From an uncultured Pseudomonadales bacterium (GTDB taxonomy: Bacteria; Pseudomonadota; Gammaproteobacteria; Pseudomonadales; Azotimanducaceae), in NCBI GenBank assembly GCA_951813515.1, contig OX638346.1, positions 620,001 through 684,000 on the forward strand: a DNA stretch of 64,000 nt, read 5' to 3'. Below the pieces are notes generated by a model that saw only the letters and a list, made by a program, of their open reading frames with translations, was not told the DNA's origin and made no database searches. This document shows positions 17,550-27,050 of this stretch, piece after piece. Numbering within the stretch: the stretch's first letter is position 1; each line of letters starts with the position of its first letter. The position numbers were made by a program, and so were the translations under genes.

Positions 17550-17866
17550 TCAGTCCCCGAAGTCCTCCCGAAATCGGTCAATCTGATGCATGCGTTCATG
17601 CAACACAGTGACGATACCGATGTCGCCGTTGCCGAGCGTCTTCCAGTAGACGATATGCTTCTCATACCGGAAGAAGTAGCCATTCACGCCCAACTCGGCC
17701 GGGATCGGACGCGAGGTAACACCCCCCCTGCCGCGATCCGGTTAAAGGCTTCGAAAAGGCCAGTGATGCAGGCATCGGCTTGGGCCGATCCCCACCTGGA
17801 GCGGGAGTAGCGGTAGATTTCATCGATGCGTAAAGACGCCGCCTGCTGGACGCGGACGGCCGTCAT
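17550..17866 (-). pseudogene. parE: ParE/RelE-type toxin with frameshift in a seven-G tract
   Basis: The first part reads as a ParE toxin from the ATG at 17866 (LRIDEIYRYSRSRWG, then FNRIAAGG). It runs into a tract of seven G on the coding strand (17722-17728), after which that frame stops. In another frame the sequence continues as a normal ParE C-terminus: PAELGVNGYFFRYEKH, IVYWKT, IGIVTVLHERMHQ and a final REDFGD with stop at 17550. The locus is 317 nt, one base short of the 318 nt expected. One extra G would restore a protein of about 105 aa. It is either inactivated, slippage-variable, or a sequencing error in the homopolymer. The toxin gene overlaps parD by 4 nt. Confidence 0.85.
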
Positions 17867-18129
17867 GCGCCGGTGCGTGCCTTGTTTTTCGCAATGACCT
17901 CTGACGCCGAGAGAGGATGATACGAGTCGTCCGGTGCCGCGAAGGCGCGTGCCAACTCAGCCTTGAGGCGTTCGAATGTCTCCGATTCCGACCGCTCCTT
18001 GTCCCGCCGAATGAGATCGCGAATGTATTCGCTGATGTTCTCGTAGGATCCGGTCTCGCCGACATTGGCCGCGACAAAATCGCGGAGCGTGCCGCTGAGT
18101 CTAACTGTCATCGTCATCGTGCCTGGCAT
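17863..18129 (-). CDS. parD: ParD-type ribbon-helix-helix antitoxin
   Basis: The 88-aa protein has an N-terminal beta strand and RHH pattern (TMTVRLSGTLRDFV, then YENISEYIRDLIRRD), followed by a helical, acidic C-terminus that would wrap the toxin. The start at 18129 follows GGAG at 8-nt spacing. It is the first gene of the module and overlaps the broken parE by ATGA. It probably autoregulates through the palindrome upstream. Confidence 0.88.
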   Translation of the reverse strand: MPGTMTMTVRLSGTLRDFVAANVGETGSYENISEYIRDLIRRDKERSESETFERLKAELARAFAAPDDSYHPLSASEVIAKNKARTGA

Positions 18130-18160
18130 CGCCTAGACTCCGTGGAGAATGATCGTATGG

Positions 18161-18175
18161 AATATAACCAATATT
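18161..18175. promoter_or_regulatory. Candidate ParD operator
   Basis: AATAT-AACCA-ATATT is a perfect 5-bp inverted repeat located 31 bp upstream of the parD start. RHH antitoxins bind short palindromes over their own promoter. The rest of the interval to the next gene (18176-18508) shows no gene. Confidence 0.35.
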
Positions 18176-18508
18176 GAACACGGGTTTCAGATGGCAGTTT
18201 CTGAGCTTCGGCACGCGGTGCCAATGCTCCATGGCCATTGACGCCCATCCCCGTATTCTTCGAACAGTTCGTAACGCACCCTCGACGGTGGAAACGGCTG
18301 TCCCTGGTAGAGGTGGAACCGCCGTTCGGCGGCCTCTCTCGTCTCCGAGATGTACAGCACCCTACTTGACCGAAATGGCCAACCGCCAACGCGGGCGATT
18401 TAGAATGTGCGCAGTGCGACCGGGAATTTGCTCGTATGCGCACGACTGGCCACCATCCGACGCACAGGACTGTTAGGGGGACGGCCAGACAGAGGGGATG
18501 CAGGGGAA

Positions 18509-19192
18509 ATGAAGAACAAGGTCTTGCCCAGTTTCGAGGCGGCGGTGGCGGACGTGCCCGACGGTTCCACGATCATGGTTCCGGGATTCGGCACGCCCGG
18601 GACGCCCAGGAACCTCATGTCGGCGCTGGTCGACCAGGGCGCAACGAATCTGGCCACCATCTCCAACAGCGTCAACCGGGATATCGCCGTCCTGGTTGAG
18701 GCCGGCCGCGTCCGCAAGGTGTTTTGCGCCTTTACTGCGCCGACGCATCCGTCCCGAGACACGCCGTTTGTGCGCATGTACAACAACGACGAGATCGATG
18801 CGGAGCTGGTTCCGCAGGGGACGCTCGCCGAGCGCATCCGGGCAGCGGGCGCCGGGATCGGCGCGTTCTATACGCCCACCAGCGTGGGGACCGAACTCGC
18901 CGAAGACAAGGAACACCGTGAGATCAACGGCCGAATGCACGTGCTGGAATATGCCTTGCCGGCGGAATACGCCTTCATTCGCGCCTGGCGCTCCGATACG
19001 TTTGGCAATTTGCAATTTCGCTTCGCGCAGCGCAATTTCAATCCGATCATGGCGATGGCGGCGGAGGTGACCGTCGTCGAAGTGGAGCATGAGATCGTCG
19101 AGGTCGGGGGGATCGACCCGGACTGCGTCCATGTGCCCGGTGTCTACGTCGACCGCATCGTGCAGATTCCCCCCGACGGAATCTTCGATTAG
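18509..19192 (+). CDS. 3-oxoacid-type CoA-transferase, subunit A
   Basis: The 227-aa protein is the alpha subunit of a family I CoA-transferase, which moves CoA between an acyl-CoA (for example succinyl-CoA) and a 3-oxoacid. The N-terminal STIMVPGFGTPGTPRNLMSAL holds the glycine-rich family signature, and GIGAFYTPTSVGTELAEDK is the typical middle segment. The ATG at 18509 is preceded by CAGGGGAA and fits the usual N-terminus; the open frame extends further upstream but has no family similarity. Subunit B follows after 28 nt. Substrate specificity (acetoacetate, 3-oxoadipate or others) is not evident. Confidence 0.93.
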   Translation: MKNKVLPSFEAAVADVPDGSTIMVPGFGTPGTPRNLMSALVDQGATNLATISNSVNRDIAVLVEAGRVRKVFCAFTAPTHPSRDTPFVRMYNNDEIDAELVPQGTLAERIRAAGAGIGAFYTPTSVGTELAEDKEHREINGRMHVLEYALPAEYAFIRAWRSDTFGNLQFRFAQRNFNPIMAMAAEVTVVEVEHEIVEVGGIDPDCVHVPGVYVDRIVQIPPDGIFD

Positions 19193-19220
19193 GGGAACAT
19201 CGTGACCGAGGAGAGCTGAC

Positions 19221-19898
19221 ATGGCGGATAAACCGAGACTGTCGCGCCAGGCCATGTGCGATCGCATCGCGATGGAATTCCAGGACGGGTGGGTCGTCAA
19301 CCTGGGCGTAGGCATTCCGACGTTGTGTTCGAATTACGTCGACCCGTCCAGAGACATCATCTACCACTCCGAAAACGGGGTGATTGGATACGGACCCCTC
19401 GCGGCCGAGGGCGAAGAGATCCCGCATCTCGTGAACGCCGGCGCGCAGAAGGTGACCGCCGCGCCCGGGATGGCGATCGTGCACCACGCGGACTCGTTCG
19501 CACTGATTCGCGGCGGCATGATCGATGCGACGGTCATGGGCGCCTACGAGGTCTCCGAAAACGGGGACTTCGCCAACTGGCGCTTTCCCAACCGCAAGGG
19601 CGGAGGCATCGGCGGCGCGATGGATCTCGCGGCCTGCGCCAAGCGGGTGTTCATCGCGCTCGTGCACAACACGCGCGACGGCAAGCCGAAGCTGCTGCAT
19701 CGCTGTCAGTTGCCCATCACCGCGCCGGGGGTGGTGACGATGGTGGTGACGGATTTGGGGTTGTTCGACTTGAAGCCGCAGGGGTTCCAGGTGCGCGAAC
19801 TCGCCCCCGGCTGGACGCCGGACGAAGTGCAGGCGCGCACGGAGGCAGAGCTAGCGGTCCCCGAGACGATCCCCGAGTTTCAGTTGCGGAACTGCTAG
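19221..19898 (+). CDS. 3-oxoacid-type CoA-transferase, subunit B
   Basis: The 225-aa beta subunit carries the catalytic-glutamate signature YHSENG and the preceding WVVNLGVGIPTL. It continues with the family pattern GMIDATVMGAYEVSENGDFANW and GIGGAMDLA. It pairs with the gene just upstream to form a heteromeric CoA-transferase active in ketone-body or beta-ketoadipate type catabolism. Both subunits have normal lengths. Confidence 0.95.
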   Translation: MADKPRLSRQAMCDRIAMEFQDGWVVNLGVGIPTLCSNYVDPSRDIIYHSENGVIGYGPLAAEGEEIPHLVNAGAQKVTAAPGMAIVHHADSFALIRGGMIDATVMGAYEVSENGDFANWRFPNRKGGGIGGAMDLAACAKRVFIALVHNTRDGKPKLLHRCQLPITAPGVVTMVVTDLGLFDLKPQGFQVRELAPGWTPDEVQARTEAELAVPETIPEFQLRNC

Positions 19899-20394
19899 CA
19901 GACCATCTCGGGAGATTAGGCAGGATGACTACAATGGCGGTCTCTCGCAAAATATGAAGGCGGCGCGTCGACCGGTCGCTTGCGCCTCGCGGTCCAGTTA
20001 GATGGCTGCGTTCAACCCCTAGATCGCCTACAGTCCCTCACGCCACTCCCGGAGGGGCGGTTACCAACCACCTCGTCACGGGCGTGCCGACGACTGATTT
20101 GCAGCGGTCCGCCACGGAGACAGCTTGCGGTAGCGCTTCAGTCCCTGCGTGTTCCGCTGATGCTGTCGGCCCGTTCGCATCGTGGCTTTTCGAATCGGCC
20201 CGAAAACAGTTCGCGGCATACCGCAATGACTTCCCGACACGCGAAGACACACTGAAAATTAACGTATTTCATCCTTTACACCACGAAATATATACTCAAG
20301 GAGATATCGGTTCCTTTTGGAATCAATGTCGCCACTATCGCTACTTGGAACTCGACATCATTGGGCGAGACAAGCTAAAACCCGATCTCCTCAC
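19899..20394 (+). other. Gene-free leader region upstream of the secreted protein gene
   Basis: No recognisable gene. The last 140 bp become A/T-rich (20255-20310) and contain a TATATA-like element, so the promoter of the next gene is probably here. AAGGAG at 20298-20303 lies 13 nt before a TTG at 20317 that is in frame with the next gene. Confidence 0.45.
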
Positions 20395-23300
20395 ATGAAA
20401 GGGGAGCAGCGCGATTGGAAACAACGAGCAAGCGAATGCTCGCTCGTTCCCACGTCTTCGAAGCGGTGCCTATCGGCTGCCTTAGGGCTGTCTATTGTCT
20501 TTTTCGCGCTGGATGTCCTCGGTCGCGGGACTACTGGAGACTTCGACGGCGACGGCCGAGACGAACTGCTCTTGCGGCACCAGGGCAACACGGCATGGGT
20601 CTACTACGACATTGAGGATGGAGTCGGACGACGGCAGGAGTTGACACTCGACGTGACCGATGCCGATCGTTTCTCCGCGCTTGCCGACTTGAACGGCGAC
20701 GGTCGCGATGACGTCCTCATGCGCGCGTCCGACACGCACGCGTGGTCTTGGCACGTCATGGGCGAGCGTGCCGCCGAGAGGCGCGACCTGCGCTCGCTCA
20801 CCCGCAACCCCCTGTTCACATTTCAAGCCGCCGGCGACTTCGACGGCGACGGCGACGACGATGTGCTGCTGCGCAACTCCAGTACCGGCCAGTTCATCTA
20901 TTACGAAAGTCGCCTGGACGCGGCGAATCCGCAGACGACTTTGCGGCGCGGTCTCGGGCTAACCGCGAATCTTCTCTTCGAGGTGATCGCGACCGGGGAT
21001 CTGAACGGCGACGGGCGCGACGACGTGCTCATGCGCCATGCGCGCCTGGGCCACTGGATTCACTACGAGATGAGCCGCGAACGCGGCGTGCTGCGTCGGC
21101 CAAGCCCCCGATTCACGCAGAACCTGCTGTTCGAGTTCGCGGGAATCGGCGACCTCGACGGGGACGGCGACGACGACCTCTTGTTGCGAAACATCGGCAG
21201 CGGCGAGTGGATCTACTACGCAATGAGAGGCACTACCGGCGAACTGGTGCAGCGCTTCGGGATGCCCCACGACCTGCGTCACGACGCGGTGGCAGTCGCC
21301 GATTTCGATGGCGACGGGCGCGGGACCGCCCTGCTGCGACACCCCGATTCGGGTGACTGGATCGCCTATGAAGTCGGCACCACCGAATCTGAGCGATCGC
21401 TTGTCTCGGGAATCACTTGGGATCTTGCATGGGTGCCAACCTTGACACCGCTCACCTACGACCGGGCAATTTTCTGCCGTGGCGATGATGAGATTCCATC
21501 CTACGTGGGTCGCGTAGAAGGCTACACGGGGAACCTGGACGGGCTTGAGGTCATCTTGACCGGCCCTGGTGCGTTGCACGTGGCTCAGCCGGACAGCGCC
21601 GGGTGTTTTGCCTTCCATGCGGCTCCTCGAGGTGAGTACGCTGTCAAGGTCAACGCCGATGGACATCAGACATCGCCCGCCCGCACCGTCAAGCTTCCAT
21701 TCGGGGCGGTCTACGACGCGGAAGCGTACGCGGTACAGCGGGTGGCGAGCGATCCGTTCAGGTACCGCTGGGAGGAGGACCAGACGACTCCGGCGGGCGC
21801 CGAGTACTCGTCCCATGTCGTTCAACCGCGCGTGGTCGAATTCCAGGGGACCGTCGTGGAGGTCGCCGATGTCGCCGCGGCGGAACGGCTGCTCCAGCAC
21901 TACAACATTCTTCTCATTGGCGAAGACTGGTCACAGGAGCACGCCTACCGTCTCCTGACGACCATGGAGTCGATCCCGCAGGACCAGCAGGATCCCGGCA
22001 ACGACCATTTCCTGCCCGCCAGCGCCTGGCGACTGACGGACGAGTTCATCGACGGGGACATCACGATTACCACAGCCGAGGACGGCACCCGCGACGTCAC
22101 GGTCTCAACCGCCGCGTTCGTCAACGCGACCCCTCGAATCGCCACCGTCGACGGGAAGCGCGGAGTCTGGTTCTCGCGGCGCCTGCACCACGCGGCGGTG
22201 CGCTTCGTCACTGACAACGGGACCGACGAGTCCGCCTACGAGCGGATCTTCGACGAGCGGTACGGGGTCACGACGGTCATCGACGACTACCCGACGCTGA
22301 CCGCTCCGACGGGCCACGAGTCGCACCACAACTTCCAGAAGTTCCATGCCGAGGAGATCCTGCTCCTCATCAACATGCTGGAGGAGATGCCAACGGGGGT
22401 GCACAAGGTCGAAGGCATGCGCTACCTCGTCCGCCGTTTGAATGGGTTGGAGCATCCGTGGTATCCCGGAGCGCCCGCCGTAGCCTGGACGGACTCGCAC
22501 TACGTGGAGTTCATGGAAAGCGCTTTCAAGGGAACTCCCGAGGACTACATTCATCGATTGATCCTCCACGAGAAGGCCCACTTTCTCTGGGCGCATCTGT
22601 TCGACGACCGGTTGAAGGAGGACTGGATCGAACTCGGCGGCTGGTACGAGGATGCATCGTCGTCCAGCGGGTGGTACACCACCAAGTCCGCCGAGTTCGT
22701 TTCCGCATATGCGCACGCCATCGACCCGAACGAGGACATGGCGGAGACGATCTCCCATTTCGTCGTCAATCCCGACCGTCTCCGAGCCCGGTCTATGGCC
22801 AAGTACGAGTTCGTGCGGGACCGGATCATGCAGGGCGCCATCTACGTGGCCCGCATCCGGGAGGATCTCACGTTCGAGGTCTACAACCTCTTCCCCGACT
22901 ACGTCTATCCGGGGAAGATCCGGGCAATCGACATCACCGTCGAGGGAGCGCCGCACGAGGACAAGACCCTGACCGTGGAGGTCGAACTCCATGCGCTTGA
23001 TCCCGAGAAGGAAGGCGCACACGGGGGCCAGACCAGGATCTCTAGCGAAGTCGGCACGTTCTTCGACCTGTCGCTCTATCCCGTCGACGAGCATGGCGAC
23101 GGGACGGAGGAGAGCACCCGGCTGCGCGGAACGATAACCATCTCCAAATACGTCAAGGCCGGCTACTGGTTGTCCCAGGGGATCAGCCTCGACGACGTGG
23201 CCGGAAACTCGCGGTATTCGAGCGCCAAGGATTTCGGCTGGCGGATGTATGTCGACAACCCTCTCGAGGATGTCAGTCCGCCCGCGTATGTGCCCGGCTC

Positions 23301-24039
23301 CCTGACCATGGGCACGTCGTTGTGGGAGGAGGACGACACGGTTCAGGTGATTCGCGTCAACTGGTCCTTCGAGGAGGACACGGCCCTGGTCCAGGGCAGG
23401 TGTGACGCATACGTCATTGCGAGTCTTGCCGACGTCTACTCCTACGATGGCGCCGGCCCCTACGACGATGACCGATGCACATCCGAGATCTTCATGCCGA
23501 ACTACATGCCTTCTTCGACGTACTCGACGGTGCGCATCGAAATGCATGACGTAGCTCGCAACTGGGGAGGGGCGATCTTCACCGGTGACGAATCAGCGGA
23601 ACCGCCAGCCAGTGTCGAAGTGGTGACCACCAATCCCGATACCGAACCGCCGGAAATCGACATCAATCGGATCTGGGTCGACGCCGAACCCACCCACCCC
23701 ACCGCTCCGAACGGCGAGACGAGGGTCACGGTACGCGTGCGGTACAGAGACAACATCTCCGGCGTGTACGGCATCTGGATGTACCTGCGCGATCCACAGG
23801 GTGGCACGCACTACCACTACGTCTATCTGCACTACCTCGACGGTCCCGACGGCGAATACGGAATCTATCCGAGTCGCGACCCGACCAGATGGGCGTCTTT
23901 CGAGCGCGTCGTGATCCTTCCGCCCGGGTCTTTGCCGGGAATCTGGGGCATCGTCGAGATGATCGTGGAAGACCGAGCCAAGAACCTGCAGCGCTACAAC
24001 TTCGTCGAAATCGTCCACTTCGAGGTCGACGACGGCTAG
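20395..24039 (+). CDS. Large secreted FG-GAP/VCBS-repeat protein with HEXXH metallopeptidase motif
   Basis: About 1214 aa from the ATG at 20395 (a TTG at 20317 is possible). A hydrophobic segment near the N-terminus (LSAALGLSIVFFALDVLG) is a signal peptide or anchor. Six repeats of about 50 residues follow, each with a calcium-binding DxDGDGxD-type loop and an aromatic WxxYE-like ending. Next is a carboxypeptidase-regulatory-like beta domain (LDGLEVILTGPG, CFAFHAAPRGEYAVKV). The central domain contains HEKAH (725-729), which fits HEXXH, with a likely third ligand E784 in AETISHF. The C-terminal 350 residues look like Ig-type beta domains. It is probably an extracellular zinc peptidase or a glycan- or cell-surface-binding protein; the substrate is unknown. 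Confidence 0.8.
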   Translation: MKGEQRDWKQRASECSLVPTSSKRCLSAALGLSIVFFALDVLGRGTTGDFDGDGRDELLLRHQGNTAWVYYDIEDGVGRRQELTLDVTDADRFSALADLNGDGRDDVLMRASDTHAWSWHVMGERAAERRDLRSLTRNPLFTFQAAGDFDGDGDDDVLLRNSSTGQFIYYESRLDAANPQTTLRRGLGLTANLLFEVIATGDLNGDGRDDVLMRHARLGHWIHYEMSRERGVLRRPSPRFTQNLLFEFAGIGDLDGDGDDDLLLRNIGSGEWIYYAMRGTTGELVQRFGMPHDLRHDAVAVADFDGDGRGTALLRHPDSGDWIAYEVGTTESERSLVSGITWDLAWVPTLTPLTYDRAIFCRGDDEIPSYVGRVEGYTGNLDGLEVILTGPGALHVAQPDSAGCFAFHAAPRGEYAVKVNADGHQTSPARTVKLPFGAVYDAEAYAVQRVASDPFRYRWEEDQTTPAGAEYSSHVVQPRVVEFQGTVVEVADVAAAERLLQHYNILLIGEDWSQEHAYRLLTTMESIPQDQQDPGNDHFLPASAWRLTDEFIDGDITITTAEDGTRDVTVSTAAFVNATPRIATVDGKRGVWFSRRLHHAAVRFVTDNGTDESAYERIFDERYGVTTVIDDYPTLTAPTGHESHHNFQKFHAEEILLLINMLEEMPTGVHKVEGMRYLVRRLNGLEHPWYPGAPAVAWTDSHYVEFMESAFKGTPEDYIHRLILHEKAHFLWAHLFDDRLKEDWIELGGWYEDASSSSGWYTTKSAEFVSAYAHAIDPNEDMAETISHFVVNPDRLRARSMAKYEFVRDRIMQGAIYVARIREDLTFEVYNLFPDYVYPGKIRAIDITVEGAPHEDKTLTVEVELHALDPEKEGAHGGQTRISSEVGTFFDLSLYPVDEHGDGTEESTRLRGTITISKYVKAGYWLSQGISLDDVAGNSRYSSAKDFGWRMYVDNPLEDVSPPAYVPGSLTMGTSLWEEDDTVQVIRVNWSFEEDTALVQGRCDAYVIASLADVYSYDGAGPYDDDRCTSEIFMPNYMPSSTYSTVRIEMHDVARNWGGAIFTGDESAEPPASVEVVTTNPDTEPPEIDINRIWVDAEPTHPTAPNGETRVTVRVRYRDNISGVYGIWMYLRDPQGGTHYHYVYLHYLDGPDGEYGIYPSRDPTRWASFERVVILPPGSLPGIWGIVEMIVEDRAKNLQRYNFVEIVHFEVDDG

Positions 24040-24069
24040 GACCTCAGCGGAGGAACGAGGGATACGGTC

Positions 24070-24215
24070 GACACCACGCTACGTAGAACAACCGATGTAA
24101 CGCACCTTGCCGGCGCGCACGAACCCGTCGAGCGTAGCCATGGTCTTCTTGATCGGCGTCGTCGCGGCCCGGCATGCATCTGGTAGAGGTCAATATTCGC
24201 TTGTTGGACCCGCAG
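24070..24215 (-). pseudogene. Aldo/keto reductase fragment
   Basis: On the minus strand the text reads NIDLYQMH, changes frame, then TMATLDGFVRAGKVRYIGCST followed by a TAG where the family has Trp. This is the well-known middle part of the aldo/keto reductase barrel. Both ends are missing, and a frameshift and a stop are present, so it is a decayed remnant. Confidence 0.75.
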
Positions 24216-24248
24216 ACCTCCCCCGCAACGCCTCCGCCTCCGCGTGCC

Positions 24249-25004
24249 TCAACCGACACGCAGCACAAGGAACTCGTAGCCGTAGAACTCCGAGTAGGCA
24301 TGCCAGATGTCAATTTCGTGCTGGCACTGTTCCGCCAGTTCCTGTGCATCCGGCTCATCGCGATGACGCTTGCGGAATGCGGTCACGTTGTCTTGCAGCG
24401 GCCGATAGTAGTCGTCCCACCAAGCCGACGCGGGGAGTGGAAAGTGCCCCACGACCTCGTAGCCGCACGACTCGACGGCTCGTAGCAGCGCGGCGGTGTC
24501 GCGGATAGCCGGGTATTCCCCATTCCAGAATGCAGCGCATTCGGCGCGTGGTTCGGGCTTGTTCCAGCACACCTCGGTCAGCGCGACGTGCCCGTCACGC
24601 CGCAGCAGCCTGCGCCAGTCGCGCAAGCCCGCTTCGACACCCACGTTGTAGATCGCGCCTTCGCACCAGATCAGGTCGAAGGAGCCGTCCGCGAAGTCGA
24701 GGCTGTGCATATCCGCCACGCGCGCTTCCAGTCGATCCGTGAGGTTTAGCCTGCGTGCCTCGCCGTTCAGAGCGTCGATGAAGGGTGGGTGGTTATCGAT
24801 AGCGACGATGCGCGCAGGCGAACTGTCGGCCAGCACCTGTGTCTGGGCGCCGGTTCCGCAGCCGATGTCGAGCACGCGGGTCCGGGACCCGACGCCCGGC
24901 ACGAGCCTGAGGGCCCGACGCGTGCTCGCCGCGGTTCCCGGTCCCTGCCGGGGCAACCCGCTGAACAGATCGAAGAACAGCGCGGTGGCTCGATCTGGTG
25001 CCAC
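24249..25004 (-). CDS. Class I SAM-dependent methyltransferase
   Basis: The 251-aa protein has the Rossmann-type SAM fold: motif I VLDIGCGTGAQTQVL, the acidic ribose-binding VAIDNHP, motif II ARVADMHSLDFADGSFDLIWCEGAIYN, and a LRRDGHVALTEV strand. This arrangement occurs in ubiquinone/cobalamin-type and other small-molecule methyltransferases. Substrate is not evident. It stands alone between the aldo/keto reductase remnant and the DUF3604 pair. Confidence 0.88.
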   Translation of the reverse strand: MAPDRATALFFDLFSGLPRQGPGTAASTRRALRLVPGVGSRTRVLDIGCGTGAQTQVLADSSPARIVAIDNHPPFIDALNGEARRLNLTDRLEARVADMHSLDFADGSFDLIWCEGAIYNVGVEAGLRDWRRLLRRDGHVALTEVCWNKPEPRAECAAFWNGEYPAIRDTAALLRAVESCGYEVVGHFPLPASAWWDDYYRPLQDNVTAFRKRHRDEPDAQELAEQCQHEIDIWHAYSEFYGYEFLVLRVG

Positions 25005-25098
25005 TACCCCTCCTCGCTGGCCTTACTCGCCGGTCCCTCGATTGCAGCCGGGACGTCGAAATCGCGAGGCAGTGTTGGCGATCAAATCCGAACCTCGT

Positions 25099-26937
25099 CT
25101 ATCTCGCCGTCCGGGGCAAGATCCATATGGGCGACGTCCAGGCTCGCTCCTGCAGCGTAGGCTCCTTCTCCGCGCGCAACGGGAGGCCCAATCGAATCGC
25201 ATCCCACGTCGACCACCGGCAGGTTGGATTCTCGAGCACACGCACGTAATAGAAGGCGCGCTCGTCGGGGTCGAAGTCCGGATCCTCCCACATCGCCTTC
25301 AATTCAACGTCTCCCTTGTCGAAATCGAAGTCGCAGGTCGCGAGGTCCACGCTGGCCCCGTTGTCGGGACAGCGGTGGCCGTCGGGGCTCGGCTCGAGGC
25401 CATCGCCGCATGCAACGTCATAGACTTGCTCCCGCCGGGTGCCATCTTCGAGCCAGCCCTTGACGATCTGCAGGCGCTGCAGCCACGCACTCGAGGGATC
25501 CCGCAACGCCCAGGCAAAAAAGCGCGGCGCACCATGTGGGCGCGCCTCGAGATCGCCGCCCATCGGGACCCCGGTGGCGTCCAGCCGGCTTGTGTCGGCC
25601 GCGTCGAGATCGTAGCCGGCGAAGAACTTCACGCGAATCCGCGGGCCGCTGGTGGCGAAGGTCTCCTTGCGCCGCAGCGCCGCATAGATCGCTTCGCGCG
25701 TGTTGGCCTCGGCCCAGACGGCAGCCAGCCCCGACGCGCTCCAGTCGAATCCGGTGGTGGTCGAACCGGGCCGCCGGTTCAGTTCCGGATTGTCCTCGTC
25801 AAGTATCGCCAAACGCCACTCGGGACGCCCATCGACAATGCCAATCTTGCCGTGATACGTGGGCTCCTCGTAGGATCCACCCGTGTTGTGGGTGTCGCTG
25901 GAGCCGATGAATCCGAAGCGGTACGGATTGAATCCCTGGCTGTGCTGCAGCTCGAGTCCCATCAGCAACGCATCGCGCACGTACGCGCCCTTGATCTCGT
26001 CAATGCTCCTGTCACGCACCTCGAAGTTGGCCCACTCGTCGTTCGGCGACAGCAGCGGATGCGTCTCGGACGTTCCCTTCACCTGGGTCATTTCCACGAT
26101 CGGCTCGTTGCGCATCCGGATTTCCGCATAGGCCGCATCCATCGGCTCTCCGGCGAACGTGGTTGCCTGGAAGAAGTTCCCTCGGCTCAGATTGGTGTTG
26201 TGGGGAATCGCCAGCGCCTCGATGCCCTGTGCCCGCAACCGGTCCAGCCAGGCCCACAGGTCTTCCGGATTGAGGGAATCGAAGGCGGCGAAAGGCAGTT
26301 CGGGTACGCGCGCGCCCTTGAAGATAACGTTGCGGTGCAGCATGCCATCCGGCGCCGAGGTGTACTCGAAGCCGACGAAAGTCGTGAATTCACCCGGCGC
26401 ATAGTGGCGTTCGGCCGCCTCGATGGTCCGTTGCCACGCGTCTCGACGTATCGACTGCGCAAGTCCAGGATCGAGCTCGCCGTCGTGGAGGGCCCGCCCG
26501 AAGGCACTGTAAGCCTCGATCACAAAGTCGGGGGTGACCTCGCCGGGACTCGTAACGGAAGATGGGTCGGCCGATTCGCCAAGCGCCGTGATGTTGCCCA
26601 GATACTCGGCGTGGTCGGTGACGGCCAGGAAGTCCAGCGGCGCACCGCGCATGCGGATGACCTGGCCCGCCGGATGCCGCAGTGGGGCGCCCTTGGCGTA
26701 CGCGTAGGCCTCGTCCGGCCCCGTGCGTGCGCCGGACTTGTAGGCGTCGGCCGAGTACTTCGTGTGCACGTGCAGGTCTCCGAAGTAGGCATTCCGGACC
26801 GGCGGTTCCGCGCCCGCCTGGAGGGTGAAAAACGAAGCCGCGACCGCCACTGTGCCGAGCGCGCTAGTCATCATGCGCCGGCCCGATGGAGTCGGACCAG
26901 AGAGGCGCCCCAGTGTCGATAGCGGAGTCAGCAACAT
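25099..26937 (-). CDS. DUF3604 family protein, downstream copy
   Basis: The 612-aa exported protein has a signal peptide (about 1-43, ending AGA), then FGDLHVHTKYS (H56, H58) and FLAVTDHAEY (D108, H109), resembling the first metal-binding motifs of PHP-type phosphoesterases. Further hallmarks are FVGFEYTS, IPHNTNLS, GFIGSSDTHN and YGLPLRAEKE-like ends. The start ATG at 26937 has GGGGGA upstream; the frame stays open further upstream only because the neighbouring copy is duplicated. DUF3604 has no established reaction that I recall. It is nearly identical to the copy immediately upstream. The two differ mostly around residues 115-170. Confidence 0.87.
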   Translation of the reverse strand: MLLTPLSTLGRLSGPTPSGRRMMTSALGTVAVAASFFTLQAGAEPPVRNAYFGDLHVHTKYSADAYKSGARTGPDEAYAYAKGAPLRHPAGQVIRMRGAPLDFLAVTDHAEYLGNITALGESADPSSVTSPGEVTPDFVIEAYSAFGRALHDGELDPGLAQSIRRDAWQRTIEAAERHYAPGEFTTFVGFEYTSAPDGMLHRNVIFKGARVPELPFAAFDSLNPEDLWAWLDRLRAQGIEALAIPHNTNLSRGNFFQATTFAGEPMDAAYAEIRMRNEPIVEMTQVKGTSETHPLLSPNDEWANFEVRDRSIDEIKGAYVRDALLMGLELQHSQGFNPYRFGFIGSSDTHNTGGSYEEPTYHGKIGIVDGRPEWRLAILDEDNPELNRRPGSTTTGFDWSASGLAAVWAEANTREAIYAALRRKETFATSGPRIRVKFFAGYDLDAADTSRLDATGVPMGGDLEARPHGAPRFFAWALRDPSSAWLQRLQIVKGWLEDGTRREQVYDVACGDGLEPSPDGHRCPDNGASVDLATCDFDFDKGDVELKAMWEDPDFDPDERAFYYVRVLENPTCRWSTWDAIRLGLPLRAEKEPTLQERAWTSPIWILPRTAR

Positions 26938-27050
26938 ATCAATCCCCCGTTTCTGCTTGCCGGACTCGTGTCCGTCCCTGTCCGCGTCAAGCCGCTCACC
27001 TTGAGTCCGGATCTGCCGAGGTTGACGTGTTCCATCAATCCCAACTTGGT

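Noticed and set aside
22105..23547. 480-aa minus-strand frame opposite the secreted protein gene
   Set aside because: Shadow of the high-GC coding strand; no family motifs, whereas the plus strand has clear domains.
24739..26922. 727-aa plus-strand frame opposite the DUF3604 gene
   Set aside because: Antisense shadow; the DUF3604 motifs and signal peptide are on the minus strand.
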